In this document: positions 28,965 to 37,956 of the stretch, piece after piece
Layout: each line of letters begins with the position of its first letter
How positions within the stretch are numbered: the first letter of the stretch is position 1
From: an uncultured Bacteroidota bacterium
Lineage (GTDB): Bacteria > Bacteroidota > Bacteroidia > Chitinophagales > Chitinophagaceae
NCBI GenBank assembly: GCA_903824725.1
Contig: CAIJXU010000043.1
Location: 1 to 64,000 of the forward strand
Length of the DNA stretch: 64,000 nucleotides
Direction: 5' to 3'
Made by a program: the position numbers and the translations under genes
Notes under the pieces: model-generated
Database searches by the model: none
What the model was told of the DNA's origin: nothing
What the model saw: the letters and a program-made list of their open reading frames with translations, nothing else

Positions 28965-29309
28965 ATGGAAGAAGGTAAAAGACAAAAGCAGGTAGCCGGG
29001 GCAATTCAAACCGCCCTAAATGATATATTTTTAAAATTAGGCCTTAATCATTTGCAAGGGGGGATGGTCTCCATTTCCTCGGTCAAAGTGACCCCTGATT
29101 TATTAGAGGCTAGGATATACCTAAGTTTATTTCAAGTGGCAGACACCAACGATTGTTTTAAGAAAATTGAAGCAAAAGCTTGGGAGGTGAAAAAGCACCT
29201 TGCGGATAACATGAAACATCAATTAAGGCGAATTCCCGTATTACATTTTTATTTAGATGACACCTTAGATTATGTTTTTAAGATGGATGAGATTTTAAAA
29301 AATTTATAA
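28965..29309 (+). CDS. rbfA: Ribosome-binding factor A
   Basis: It helps 30S subunit maturation (16S rRNA 5' end). It has 114 aa with a KH-like fold: the N-terminal RQKQVAGAIQTALNDIFLK, the VKVTPDLLEARIYLSLF strand and the C-terminal LRRIPVLHFYLDDTLDY. It is divergent from the ABC exporter. The next gene begins at the base after its stop. Confidence 0.93.
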   Translation: MEEGKRQKQVAGAIQTALNDIFLKLGLNHLQGGMVSISSVKVTPDLLEARIYLSLFQVADTNDCFKKIEAKAWEVKKHLADNMKHQLRRIPVLHFYLDDTLDYVFKMDEILKNL

Positions 29310-30521
29310 GTGCATTTTTTATTTGCTTGGCGTTATTTTAGGGGTAAGTATGCTTTTCAGGCTATTCAAATTATTGCCTGGGTGAGTGTTTTTGCAATTG
29401 CCTTAGGCACGGCCGCTTTAATTACTGTGTTAAGCGTTTCAAATGGTTTTACCGAAGTAGTGAAGGGGTTATACTCTGATTTTTATGCAGATGTTCGAGT
29501 GACTGCGACGCATTCAAAATTTTTCCAAATTTCAGATACTCATTATCATGCTATTAAAAAAATGGATGGCGTCATTGCAATAAGCAAAGTGGTAGAAAAC
29601 AAAGCATTGCTTGTAAAGGGCACACGACAATCGGTTGTTATGGTGAAAGGGGTGGACAGCAACTATGCGCACATCAATAAAATTTCCAATTATTTAAAAA
29701 GAGGGGAGTTTGCATTAGGGCATATTTCAAATCCTCAAATCGTAGTAGGTATTGGCGTTGAGCAAAGCTTAGGATTATTTCAAGAACCATTAGGAGATAC
29801 CCTGCAATTATATGCTGTAAACCGTTCTGGCAAATCCATTACACAATTAGATCAGTTAAATACACTTTCAGTGGTGCAGTCGGGGGCCTTTTCGATACAA
29901 CAGGAGTTTGATGAACAATATATTTTTGCTGATTATGCTTTTGCGCAATACTTATTTGATTTATCTGAAAATGAGATCACAGGAATTGAATTATCTATTG
30001 ATCCCAAAAAAGAAAAATTAATTGTGGCATCTATTCAGTCACTACTAGGAAAGGAGGTGCAAATTCAAAATAAGTATCAGCAAAATATTGACTTGTATAA
30101 AATAATGCAAACCGAAAAGTGGATTATATTTTTTATCCTAGCACTTATTATGGTAGTGGCTTCTTTTAATTTGGTGGGTGCGCTTACTATGTTGGTTTTA
30201 GAAAAGAAAAAGGATATTCATGTTTTACATTCCATGGGTGCATCTTCATGGGATATTCAAAAAATATTTTTACTACTATCTGGCGTGATGGCTTTTATGG
30301 GGGCCTTAATTGGTGGTGCGCTCTCTAGTTTATTTTGTTGGCTACAGCTAAAGTATCATTTAATAAAATTGGAGGGAAATTCATTTGTAATTGATTACTA
30401 CCCTGTAAAACCAATGTTAGTGGACTATATAGCCATTATTGGATTGATTGTATTCATCTCCATTTTAGCCGGATGGATTCCTGCGCGTCGCGCGGCAGCC
30501 TCCTTACACGAGAAGATTTAA
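29310..30521 (+). CDS. LolC/LolE-like ABC transporter permease (FtsX domain)
   Basis: It has 403 aa with four membrane helices: one near 20-40 and three near 270-395, around a large periplasmic domain. N-terminal FAWRYFRGKYAFQAIQIIAWVSVFAIALGTA and the C-terminal FtsX-type helices with PARRAA near the end are typical of lipoprotein-releasing permeases. The start is GTG at 29310, directly after the rbfA stop, so it is translationally coupled. No LolD ATPase is adjacent, so it must pair with one encoded elsewhere if it is a Lol protein. Confidence 0.85.
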   Translation: MHFLFAWRYFRGKYAFQAIQIIAWVSVFAIALGTAALITVLSVSNGFTEVVKGLYSDFYADVRVTATHSKFFQISDTHYHAIKKMDGVIAISKVVENKALLVKGTRQSVVMVKGVDSNYAHINKISNYLKRGEFALGHISNPQIVVGIGVEQSLGLFQEPLGDTLQLYAVNRSGKSITQLDQLNTLSVVQSGAFSIQQEFDEQYIFADYAFAQYLFDLSENEITGIELSIDPKKEKLIVASIQSLLGKEVQIQNKYQQNIDLYKIMQTEKWIIFFILALIMVVASFNLVGALTMLVLEKKKDIHVLHSMGASSWDIQKIFLLLSGVMAFMGALIGGALSSLFCWLQLKYHLIKLEGNSFVIDYYPVKPMLVDYIAIIGLIVFISILAGWIPARRAAASLHEKI

Positions 30522-30547
30522 AGTAAAAAGAATCAAAAAGAGGATTT
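30520..30547 (+). repeat. Direct repeat, copy 1 (28 bp)
   Basis: This copy begins inside the stop codon of the LolC-like gene and matches the copy at 30589-30616 at 26 of 28 bases. The two copies are separated by 41 bp containing a 26-bp palindrome. Confidence 0.8.
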
Positions 30548-30554
30548 AAATGAT

Positions 30555-30580
30555 ACTATATCTCATTCATGAGATATAGT
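30555..30580. repeat. 26-bp palindrome between the direct repeats
   Basis: ACTATATCTCAT and ATGAGATATAGT are perfect 12-bp arms around TC. No T-run follows, so it is unlike a terminator. It could be a protein-binding site or the centre of a small repeat element. Confidence 0.75.
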
Positions 30581-30588
30581 GATAGTGG

Positions 30589-30616
30589 AAAGTAAAGAGA
30601 ATCACAAAGAGGATTT
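30589..30616 (+). repeat. Direct repeat, copy 2 (28 bp)
   Basis: This is the second copy of the repeat at 30520-30547, differing at two positions. It overlaps the 5' end of the terminator stem that follows. Confidence 0.8.
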
Positions 30617-30653
30617 TATTGGGGATTTATTTTTCAAAAAATCCCCAATAAAA
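30614..30653. terminator. Strong bidirectional terminator
   Basis: TTTTATTGGGGATTT and AAATCCCCAATAAAA form a perfect 15-bp stem with a 10-nt loop. It serves the LolC-like gene (+) and the transketolase half gene (-), whose stop codon directly follows. Confidence 0.85.
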
Positions 30654-31493
30654 TCAATAGTCGCCCAAAGTTTCTTCAAGCTGACCTAATGCTTTAGCAA
30701 GTTGTTCATCGTTAGGTGCAATGCCATGCCATTCGTGGCTACCTTCCATAAAATCAACACCCTTACCCATTTCGGTTTTCATCAATATGCAAATAGGTTT
30801 TCCTTGGCCTGTTAATGATTTTGCTTTTTCAAGTGTCGCTACAATTTCAGTCATGTTATGACCATCCATATGTAAAACGGTCCAGTTAAAAGCTTTGAAT
30901 TTATCTTCCAAATTATCTAAGGATAATACTTTGCTTAATGGTCCATCAATTTGTTGGCCATTCACATCAACCGTTGCAATTAAATTATCTACTTTATTAT
31001 GAGCAGCAAACATAATAGATTCCCATATTTGGCCTTCTTGTAATTCGCCATCACCATGTAAGCAGTAAACGGTTCTATTATCGTTATTGTATTTTTTAGT
31101 TAGTGCAGCACCAATCGCCACGCTCATACCTTGTCCTAATGAACCACTTGCAATACGAATGCCTGGCAAATGTTCATGTGTGGTAGGGTGACCTTGTAAA
31201 CGAGAATTAATTTTTCGGAAAGTAGCTAATTCCTTTACATCAAAATAACCCGATCTTGCAAGTACAGAATAAAAAACAGGAGAAATATGACCATTTGATA
31301 AAAAGAAAAGATCTTCTCCTTTGCCATCCATTGAAAAATGATTGTTGTGTTTTAAAACCTTAAAATACAAGGCAGTTAAAAAATCGGTACAGCCCAAAGA
31401 GCCACCAGGGTGACCGCTTTGTTGCGCGTGAACCATTCTTACAATATCCCTTCTAATTTGGGAAGCAATTTTAGTTAATTCGGTGGTTGCCAT
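30654..31493 (-). CDS. Transketolase, N-terminal (TPP-binding) subunit
   Basis: It has 279 aa from MATTELTKIASQIRRD at 31493. The longer frame to 31625 adds 44 unlike residues and runs over the -7 box, so I rejected it. The TPP motif is seen as GDGELQEGQIWE...DVNGQQIDG, with SGHPGGSLGCTDFL near the N-terminus. A complete transketolase also needs the C-terminal subunit, which is not adjacent: a terminator follows at once. It acts in the non-oxidative pentose phosphate pathway, moving two-carbon units. Confidence 0.92.
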   Translation of the reverse strand: MATTELTKIASQIRRDIVRMVHAQQSGHPGGSLGCTDFLTALYFKVLKHNNHFSMDGKGEDLFFLSNGHISPVFYSVLARSGYFDVKELATFRKINSRLQGHPTTHEHLPGIRIASGSLGQGMSVAIGAALTKKYNNDNRTVYCLHGDGELQEGQIWESIMFAAHNKVDNLIATVDVNGQQIDGPLSKVLSLDNLEDKFKAFNWTVLHMDGHNMTEIVATLEKAKSLTGQGKPICILMKTEMGKGVDFMEGSHEWHGIAPNDEQLAKALGQLEETLGDY

Positions 31494-31514
31494 AAATTTA
31501 GTATCGGTATGCCG

Positions 31515-31522
31515 CAAAGATA
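31515..31522 (-). promoter_or_regulatory. Putative -7 promoter element of the transketolase subunit gene
   Basis: TATCTTTG on the minus strand is an exact TAnnTTTG match, 21 nt before the ATG at 31493. It supports that start over the longer reading frame. Confidence 0.55.
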
Positions 31523-31599
31523 GAATTCGTAGCCTAAATACAGGTGAAAACTTTTTAAAATTGGGTAAAAAAGGGCAATGAACAATACGATGATTTGCG

Positions 31600-31607
31600 T
31601 AGCTTTG
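31600..31607 (+). promoter_or_regulatory. Putative -7 promoter element of frr
   Basis: TAGCTTTG is an exact match, 20 nt before the frr ATG at 31628. Confidence 0.55.
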
Positions 31608-31627
31608 TTTACTCAAATAATTCAAAT

Positions 31628-32191
31628 ATGTCGGACGAATTACAAAAAATTAGTGCTGAAGCCGAAAACGGCATGAAAAAGGCCATCAATCACCTTGAAA
31701 TCGAATTGACTAAAATCAGAGCTGGAAAGGCAACCCCTTCCATTTTGGAGGGCATCAATGTAGATTATTATGGTACCCCAACTCCCATTAGTCAAGTAGC
31801 CAATGTGCAAGTATTGGATTCAAGGACCATTAGTATTCAACCATGGGAAAAAAACATGTTGCCTTTGATTGAGCGTTCTATTATGGCAGCTAATATTGGA
31901 ATTACGCCTCAAAATGATGGCGTTAATATTCGTTTGTTTATGCCACCGTTGACCGAAGAGCGTCGTAAGGAATTATATAAAAAGGCAAGCGGAGAGGGAG
32001 AGAGTAGTAAAATTGCGATTCGTAATATAAGGAGAGATCATATTGAGCAAGTTAAGAAATTACAAAAGGACGGCATGAGTGAAGATATTTGCAAAGGCGC
32101 AGAAGATACCATTCAAGCATTAACCGATAAGCATATCGCATTAGTTGAAAAGCACTTGGAAGCCAAAGAAAAAGAAATGATGACGATCTAA
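31628..32191 (+). CDS. frr: Ribosome recycling factor
   Basis: It splits post-termination ribosomes together with EF-G. It has 187 aa from MSDELQKISAEAENGM, close to the usual 185. The earlier in-frame ATG at 31595 precedes the promoter box, so it is unlikely. Conserved features include LTKIRAGKATPSILEGINVDYYGTPTP (split here as positions 27-53) and PPLTEERRKEL near 114. It converges on the EamA gene with 11 bp between. Confidence 0.95.
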   Translation: MSDELQKISAEAENGMKKAINHLEIELTKIRAGKATPSILEGINVDYYGTPTPISQVANVQVLDSRTISIQPWEKNMLPLIERSIMAANIGITPQNDGVNIRLFMPPLTEERRKELYKKASGEGESSKIAIRNIRRDHIEQVKKLQKDGMSEDICKGAEDTIQALTDKHIALVEKHLEAKEKEMMTI

Positions 32192-32202
32192 TTTTATTAG
32201 GA

Positions 32203-33093
32203 TTATTTAGTCGCGCTTCGCTTATTTACAAGATACACCCCAATTAGGATGATAGCCAGTCCCACTATACGTAGTGGATGAATGGGTTCGTTGTATATTA
32301 ATCCCATCGCTAAGGAAACAAAGGGGATGGCATAGGTAACAGTGGATGCAAATAAAATGCCCGCGCGTTTTACTAAAATATAAAATAAAATGGAGGCGAT
32401 CGAAGTATTGATCACGCCTAATGTTCCACCAGCCAAAGTAGCATGTAATAAAGCGGCGTCTTTAAAATCATAATTAAAGTAACCCGTCATGTATAATATA
32501 ATTACACCTGGGATGACTGAGAAGGAAAAGGCAACAGATGCGATATGAATGGCGCTGATATTTTGCATATGCTTACCCACCATATTCACATTGATACCGT
32601 AACAAATGGTTGCTAACATAATAAAAAAACTAAACGAAAAATTTTCGAAATGTAAAGTTTTTCCAGCGACCACTGAAACGCATAAGCCAACTAGTCCAAG
32701 TAAAATTCCACCTATTTTTTTAAAGTCAATAGATACTTTGAAAATAACCATACCCACTAAAATGGTAAACAAGGGGGTGAGTGAGTTTAATATTCCTGCT
32801 AAAGCACTGTCAATTTTTGTTTCGGCAATACAAAATAAATAAGCGGGAATAAAATTGCCAATGATACCCGATAAAATCACTAATCCTATTTTGTTTTTTG
32901 GAATATTTTTTAAAGCTTGAAAAGCAAAAGGTACCAAAACGATACCTGCAAAAACCATTCTTAAAGAAGCCACTTGGTATGGGCTAAGCTGAACAGATCC
33001 GGCTTGCATCCCTATTTTCATTAATAAAAAGGAGCTGCCCCAAATTACGGCGAGGAGGATAAAAATGCCCCAATTAATCAACTTTTTGTCCAT
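32203..33093 (-). CDS. EamA/DMT-family transporter
   Basis: It has 296 aa with ten predicted membrane helices in two EamA repeats; IWGSSFLLMKIG and GILNSLTPLFTILVG are typical. It is an inner-membrane metabolite exporter or importer of unknown substrate. I chose the ATG at 33093 (MDKKLINWG); an upstream TTG at 33111 adds six residues. A -7-like CATCTTTG (33109-33116, minus strand) fits the ATG start with a 15-nt leader. Confidence 0.85.
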   Translation of the reverse strand: MDKKLINWGIFILLAVIWGSSFLLMKIGMQAGSVQLSPYQVASLRMVFAGIVLVPFAFQALKNIPKNKIGLVILSGIIGNFIPAYLFCIAETKIDSALAGILNSLTPLFTILVGMVIFKVSIDFKKIGGILLGLVGLCVSVVAGKTLHFENFSFSFFIMLATICYGINVNMVGKHMQNISAIHIASVAFSFSVIPGVIILYMTGYFNYDFKDAALLHATLAGGTLGVINTSIASILFYILVKRAGILFASTVTYAIPFVSLAMGLIYNEPIHPLRIVGLAIILIGVYLVNKRSATK

Positions 33094-33193
33094 GAACTTG
33101 AATTTGGGCAAAGATGCTGATATTTTGATTAAAAGTGGATAAATAATCGATCAATTAACGCTAATTTAATAACGATTCCTTTTCTTTGTAGGA

Positions 33194-34075
33194 ATGAACC
33201 AGCATACTAATTATTCGATAAAAGTGGACCAATTTGAGGGTCCTTTTGACCTTTTGCTTTTTTTTATTGAGCGTGACGAAATGGATATATACAATATCCA
33301 AATCACTAAAATCATCAACGATTTTTTGGACTTTATCCATCAGGAAGAAAAGCTAAATATTGAATTAAGTAGTGAGTTCATTTTATTCGTGTCAACGCTG
33401 ATGCGTATTAAAGCAAAATTATTATTACCTCGTAAGGAGTTGGATGCATTAGGAAATGAAATTGATCCAAGACAGGAATTAATTGATAAAATACTAGAGT
33501 ATAAAAAATACAAGGAAGCAGCAGTACAAATGGCCGATTTAGAGGCCTTGCGTATGTTGATGATGAAAAGAGGAAATATTCAACAGGAGATGTCGATTGT
33601 GGGTGAAGTGGCTGCGGAGGGCACCGAATTACAAACCGTGACTTTGTTCAAATTAATGAAGTCATTCGAAAAAGTAATGACTCGTTTACAAGAACGACAA
33701 AATCGTCCAGTGCATACGGTGGTAAGGTATAACTACACCATGGAAAGTAGTCGTGAGTATTTATTAAAAACGGTACAGGAAGGAAAAACAGTTGCTTTTG
33801 AAAAAGTGTTTGATGTTTGTCAAGACCGTGTGCAAGCTTTATTCTTCTTCTTATCTATATTAGAATTAGCCCAACAAAAATATATGAAGTTAATGGTGGG
33901 TGAAGGTCGAAATAATTTCATCATCGAATGGAATGAAAATAGGGAAGACGACTTAGAGCCTGGCCATGTGGACAGCTTTGATTCCTATGAAACCGCTAAT
34001 CTAGAAGCTTTCAAGGATGACATCAATGATGCCGCACCATTAGGTGAAGGTGATTTTGATCCAAGTTTGAATTAA
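33194..34075 (+). CDS. scpA: Segregation and condensation protein A (kleisin)
   Basis: It bridges the heads of the SMC dimer in chromosome condensation. It has 293 aa. N-terminal IKVDQFEGPFDLLLFFIERDEMDIYNI and LRIKAKLLLPRKE (split across about 8-80) are typical, as is the C-terminal winged-helix region with FFLSILELAQQKYMKL. Neither smc nor scpB is in the window. A TTTCTTTG box ends 5 nt before the ATG. The C-terminal tail is acidic. Confidence 0.92.
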   Translation: MNQHTNYSIKVDQFEGPFDLLLFFIERDEMDIYNIQITKIINDFLDFIHQEEKLNIELSSEFILFVSTLMRIKAKLLLPRKELDALGNEIDPRQELIDKILEYKKYKEAAVQMADLEALRMLMMKRGNIQQEMSIVGEVAAEGTELQTVTLFKLMKSFEKVMTRLQERQNRPVHTVVRYNYTMESSREYLLKTVQEGKTVAFEKVFDVCQDRVQALFFFLSILELAQQKYMKLMVGEGRNNFIIEWNENREDDLEPGHVDSFDSYETANLEAFKDDINDAAPLGEGDFDPSLN

Positions 34076-34132
34076 CCATCCTTATTTCTTTTTCACTATT
34101 ATTTAATGCAATTGAGTTGGTTCAATGTATTT

Positions 34133-34161
34133 TTTATTTAACTTTAAGACAGTTAAATAAA
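34133..34161. promoter_or_regulatory. 29-bp inverted repeat over the PhyH promoter, putative operator
   Basis: TTTATTTAACT and AGTTAAATAAA are perfect 11-bp arms around a 7-nt spacer. The left arm contains most of the -7-like TAACTTTA (34139-34146) and the right arm ends 5 nt before the ATG at 34167. Position and symmetry suggest binding of a dimeric regulator. Confidence 0.5.
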
Positions 34162-34166
34162 CACTT

Positions 34167-34994
34167 ATGCATAGCTTACCCGATTCAATATCAAAGTCTA
34201 TCAATGAATCTTATATAATTTCTGAAAGTCAAATTGATTTTTTCAGAAATAATGGCTTTATTAAATTAAAACAAGTATTTAGTAAGGAGGAAATTGATTA
34301 TTTAAATACGGTGATTACAGATCAAGTAAATCAATTAAATCAGCAAGTACTTTCTTTGGATCAAAGAGATACTTATGGAAAAGCTTTTTTGCAAATCATG
34401 AATATTTGGAAAAACTCCGACATCGTAAAAGAGTTGGTGTTTGGCAAAAAGTTGGCAAAAATAGCGACCGAATTATTAGAAGTAGATGGCGTTAGAATAT
34501 ACCATGACCAGGCCTTATATAAAGAGCCTAGTGGCGGGCATACACCATGGCATGCCGACCAATATTATTGGCCTTTAGCTTCGGATAATACAGTTACCGC
34601 ATGGATGCCATTACAAGAGACGCCATTGGAATGGGGGCCACTTGAATTTAGTGCGGGTAGTAATCAATTAACAGAGGGTCGAGATAAAGAAATTAGTGAT
34701 GATAGCCAGCAATTTTTAGAAGATGCTTTAAAAAAGAAAGGCTTTCCTCATGTTGTTGAATCATTTGATTTAGGTGAAGTGAGTTTTCATAGAGGGTGGT
34801 TGTATCATCGCGCAGGGCCCAATAAAAGTAATCAAATGCGTAAGGTCATGACCATCATTTATATGGATAAGGATATAAAATTAAAAGCGCCAGAAAATAA
34901 AAATCAACAAAACGATTGGGATACATGGTGCCCAGGTGCGGTAATTGGAGAAACGGTGAATACGCCATTGAATCCTATTTTGTATCAACGATAA
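34167..34994 (+). CDS. Phytanoyl-CoA dioxygenase (PhyH) family oxygenase
   Basis: It has 275 aa and a Fe(II)/2-oxoglutarate oxygenase fold. The metal-binding HxD is in PWHADQYYW, and the distal His with the 2-oxoglutarate Arg is in YHRAGPNKSNQMRKV. ISESQIDFFRNNGFIKLKQVFS at the N-terminus is typical. It shares a 33-bp gap with the amidohydrolase below, likely one operon under the inverted repeat. The substrate is unknown; PhyH homologues act on many small molecules, so the name says little. Confidence 0.88.
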   Translation: MHSLPDSISKSINESYIISESQIDFFRNNGFIKLKQVFSKEEIDYLNTVITDQVNQLNQQVLSLDQRDTYGKAFLQIMNIWKNSDIVKELVFGKKLAKIATELLEVDGVRIYHDQALYKEPSGGHTPWHADQYYWPLASDNTVTAWMPLQETPLEWGPLEFSAGSNQLTEGRDKEISDDSQQFLEDALKKKGFPHVVESFDLGEVSFHRGWLYHRAGPNKSNQMRKVMTIIYMDKDIKLKAPENKNQQNDWDTWCPGAVIGETVNTPLNPILYQR

Positions 34995-35027
34995 AAAACG
35001 GTTTATTAAAAAATCATATAGCCATTT

Positions 35028-35882
35028 ATGGACCTCTCCATCATTGATACACATTTACATATTTGGAATTTAGACAAAGTCTATTATAGTTGGCTACAAG
35101 GAGATACTTCAATTTTAGCGCGCAATTATTTACCATCTGAAATTTATCCTAGTTTCAGCAAAGTCAATGTGACAAAGGCTGTTTTAGTACAAGCTGAAAA
35201 TCATTGGGAGGATACCCAATTCATGTTAACTGCCGCAGAAAATAATGATTGGGTGAAAGGGGTAGTGGGTTGGTTGCCTTTACTTGACCCAAATGAAACA
35301 CAAAGAATCATTGAAACCGAATTTAAAAAAAATCCCTATCTAAAAGGGGTTCGACATTTGATACATAATGAGCCCGATGATAATTGGTTGTTGCAAGATA
35401 AGGTGATGGAGAGTTTAAAATTGCTAGCTCATTATCAATTGACTTATGATATTGTAGGCGTCAAGGAAGCGCATATCCAAGCGGCTATAAAAATTGCGGA
35501 TACCATTCCTTCTTTGTCCTTGGTATTGGATCATTTATATAATCCTCCATTATCTAATACTAAAGGGATGGAGCAATGGCGCATAAAAATGAAAGAAGCT
35601 TCGCAGCATAAAAATATTTTTGCAAAAATTTCAGGATTGGGAACGCAGGTAGGTCCTGTTGAAACATGGACTGGGCAACATGTTCAGCCTGCTGTGGAAT
35701 ATGCGCTTGAATTATTTGGAGTGGATCGGTGTTTTTGTGGAGGTGATTGGCCTGTTTCCTTATTAGCTGGTAGTTATGAAAAAACGATTCAAATTTATCG
35801 ATCTATCATTGAAAACAGTTTGTCTTTACAAGATCAAGAAAAAGTATTTAATAGCAATGCAAGTTTATTTTATAAACTATAA
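35028..35882 (+). CDS. Amidohydrolase, sugar-lactonase type (COG3618-like)
   Basis: It has 284 aa and a TIM-barrel metal hydrolase fold: DTHLHIWNLDKVYYSWL at 7-23, VLVQAENHWEDTQFML, a central SLVLDHLYNPP and the C-terminal FCGGDWPVS. This pattern fits L-fuconolactonase or L-rhamnonolactonase relatives. It is probably co-transcribed with the PhyH gene. Its stop codon directly abuts the dxs stop codon on the other strand (no base between). Confidence 0.85.
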   Translation: MDLSIIDTHLHIWNLDKVYYSWLQGDTSILARNYLPSEIYPSFSKVNVTKAVLVQAENHWEDTQFMLTAAENNDWVKGVVGWLPLLDPNETQRIIETEFKKNPYLKGVRHLIHNEPDDNWLLQDKVMESLKLLAHYQLTYDIVGVKEAHIQAAIKIADTIPSLSLVLDHLYNPPLSNTKGMEQWRIKMKEASQHKNIFAKISGLGTQVGPVETWTGQHVQPAVEYALELFGVDRCFCGGDWPVSLLAGSYEKTIQIYRSIIENSLSLQDQEKVFNSNASLFYKL

Positions 35883-37805
35883 CTAAACTTCGGTGAGTAT
35901 GCTTTTACCTAATAACGCTTTTACAGTTTCTACAATAGCGTTGGCGTCGTAATGACATTCATTTTGTAATTCCTTTAAACTGCCATGCTCAACAATACTA
36001 TCTGGAATACCCAACATTTTTATTTTTGCAGTGTATTGATGTTCATTCATGAATTCTAAAATAGCAGATCCAAATCCACCTACCACTGTTGCGTCTTCTA
36101 CAGTAATGATCATTGAATAATTTTGGAATACTTCATGTAATAATGCCTCATCCAATGGTTTTACAAATCTAATATCATAATGAGCAGGATCAATGCCTTC
36201 GGGGCGTAACTGGCGAATTGCAGTTTGTGCAAAATTACCAGGATGTCCAAAACTTAAAATGGCAATATCCTTTCCGTCTTTCAATTTTCTTCCTTTTCCT
36301 ATTTCAATTTTTTCAAAAGGTTTTTGCCAATCCACCATCACGCCTTCGCCACGAGGATAACGAATCACAAAAGGCAATAAGGTATCAGGTAATTGCGCGG
36401 TGTACATTAAATTGCGTAGCTCTTGCTCGTTCATTGGAGCACTGATGATCATATTTGGAATACATCTAAAAAAAGAAATGTCATAACAACCATGATGGGT
36501 AGGCCCATCTTCGCCTACCAAGCCAGCACGATCTAAACAAAATACGACTGGTAATTTTTGTATTGCAACATCATGTATTACTTGATCATATGCACGTTGC
36601 ATAAATGAAGAATAAATATTACAAAACACTTTGATGCCTTGTGTGGCAAGGCCCGCACTTAAAGTAACTGCATGTTGTTCACAAATGCCTACATCAAATG
36701 CACGGTGCGGCATTTCATCCATCATAAACTTTAGAGAGGAACCACTTGGCATAGCAGGTGTGACAGCCATGATTTGAGGATTCACTTTTGCTAATTCAAG
36801 AATAGAGTGTCCAAAAACATCCTGGTATTTAGGCGGCTGTGGTGTCTCCATTTTCTTTTTAAGAATTTCACCTGTCAATTTATCAAATAAACCAGGAGCA
36901 TGCCATTTGGTTTGATCTTTTTCGGCTAACGCATATCCCTTCCCTTTCACAGTGATAATATGAAGTAATTTAGGTCCTGGAATTTCTTTCAAGTCCTTTA
37001 AGGTATCTACTAAATTGGCAATATTATGACCATCAATCGGTCCAAAGTACCTTAGTTGCAGTGCTTCAAAAATATTACTGCTTTTTGAAACTACGCCCTT
37101 TAAACTTGCTTCCAATTTGGATGCCATATCACGAGTAAACTTTTTACCTATAGGTAGTTTACCCATTAAGCTCCAAATCTCGTCTCTCACTTTATTGTAG
37201 GTAGGAGAAGTGCTAATATCTGTTAAGTATTCCCTTAATGCACCCACATTAGGGTCGATACTCATATTGTTATCGTTCAAAATAATAAGGACATCGCTGT
37301 CTGCGACTCCTGCATGGTTCATTGCTTCGAAAGCCATTCCGGCTGTCATTGAGCCATCTCCGATAATAGCAACTGACTTTCTATTTTCACCCTTATATTT
37401 CGCTGCCATGGCCATTCCAAGAGCTGCTGAGATAGAAGTAGAAGAATGACCTACGCCAAAAGTATCATATTCACTTTCACTTCGTTTTGGGAAACCACTA
37501 AGGCCCTTGTATTTTCGATTGGTTACAAATTGATCGCGACGACCGGTTAATATTTTATGACCATAGGCTTGATGACCCACATCCCAAACCAATTGATCAT
37601 AAGGCGTATTGTATACATAATGTAATGCCACACTTAGTTCCACCACACCTAGGCTAGCCGAAAAATGACCCCCATGTATGCTGACTATATCAATGATATA
37701 TTGCCTTAATTCATCACATACCTGATGCAATTGCTCCCTGGATACTTTTTTCAAGTCCTGAGGTGTATTGATTGAATTTAAAAGGGGGCCTGCTGTAATT
37801 TCCAT
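35883..37805 (-). CDS. dxs: 1-deoxy-D-xylulose-5-phosphate synthase
   Basis: This TPP enzyme joins pyruvate and glyceraldehyde-3-phosphate in the first step of MEP isoprenoid synthesis. It has 640 aa. The TPP motif is GDGSMTAGMAFEAMNHAG...ILNDNNMSI (about 148-180), the pyrimidine-domain region starts near 320 with EQHAVTLSAGLA at about 375, and a transketolase-C domain follows. A -7-like TACTTTTA (37823-37830, minus strand) lies before the ATG. It supplies precursors that PcrB, also in this window, would use downstream. Confidence 0.95.
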   Translation of the reverse strand: MEITAGPLLNSINTPQDLKKVSREQLHQVCDELRQYIIDIVSIHGGHFSASLGVVELSVALHYVYNTPYDQLVWDVGHQAYGHKILTGRRDQFVTNRKYKGLSGFPKRSESEYDTFGVGHSSTSISAALGMAMAAKYKGENRKSVAIIGDGSMTAGMAFEAMNHAGVADSDVLIILNDNNMSIDPNVGALREYLTDISTSPTYNKVRDEIWSLMGKLPIGKKFTRDMASKLEASLKGVVSKSSNIFEALQLRYFGPIDGHNIANLVDTLKDLKEIPGPKLLHIITVKGKGYALAEKDQTKWHAPGLFDKLTGEILKKKMETPQPPKYQDVFGHSILELAKVNPQIMAVTPAMPSGSSLKFMMDEMPHRAFDVGICEQHAVTLSAGLATQGIKVFCNIYSSFMQRAYDQVIHDVAIQKLPVVFCLDRAGLVGEDGPTHHGCYDISFFRCIPNMIISAPMNEQELRNLMYTAQLPDTLLPFVIRYPRGEGVMVDWQKPFEKIEIGKGRKLKDGKDIAILSFGHPGNFAQTAIRQLRPEGIDPAHYDIRFVKPLDEALLHEVFQNYSMIITVEDATVVGGFGSAILEFMNEHQYTAKIKMLGIPDSIVEHGSLKELQNECHYDANAIVETVKALLGKSILTEV

Positions 37806-37943
37806 TAACTATAATTGGTATGTAAAAGTAAGTTAATAACATAAATTTATAGCAAAAGTTTAAAATGACGAAAATCAGTTGCCGTGCAACTAGCTATTCG
37901 ACCATTGGTCCAAAACAAAAGCCTTTTACAGCTTGAATTGGAG

Positions 37944-37951
37944 TAAATTTG
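37944..37951 (+). promoter_or_regulatory. -7 promoter element 5 nt from the histidine kinase start
   Basis: TAAATTTG is an exact match; ATAAG separates it from the ATG at 37957. This fits a leaderless transcript and argues against the longer TTG start at 37933. Confidence 0.45.
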
Positions 37952-37956
37952 ATAAG

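Noticed and set aside
31595..31627. Longer start for frr
   Set aside because: It overlaps the exact -7 element at 31600-31607, and the added residues are not like ribosome recycling factors.
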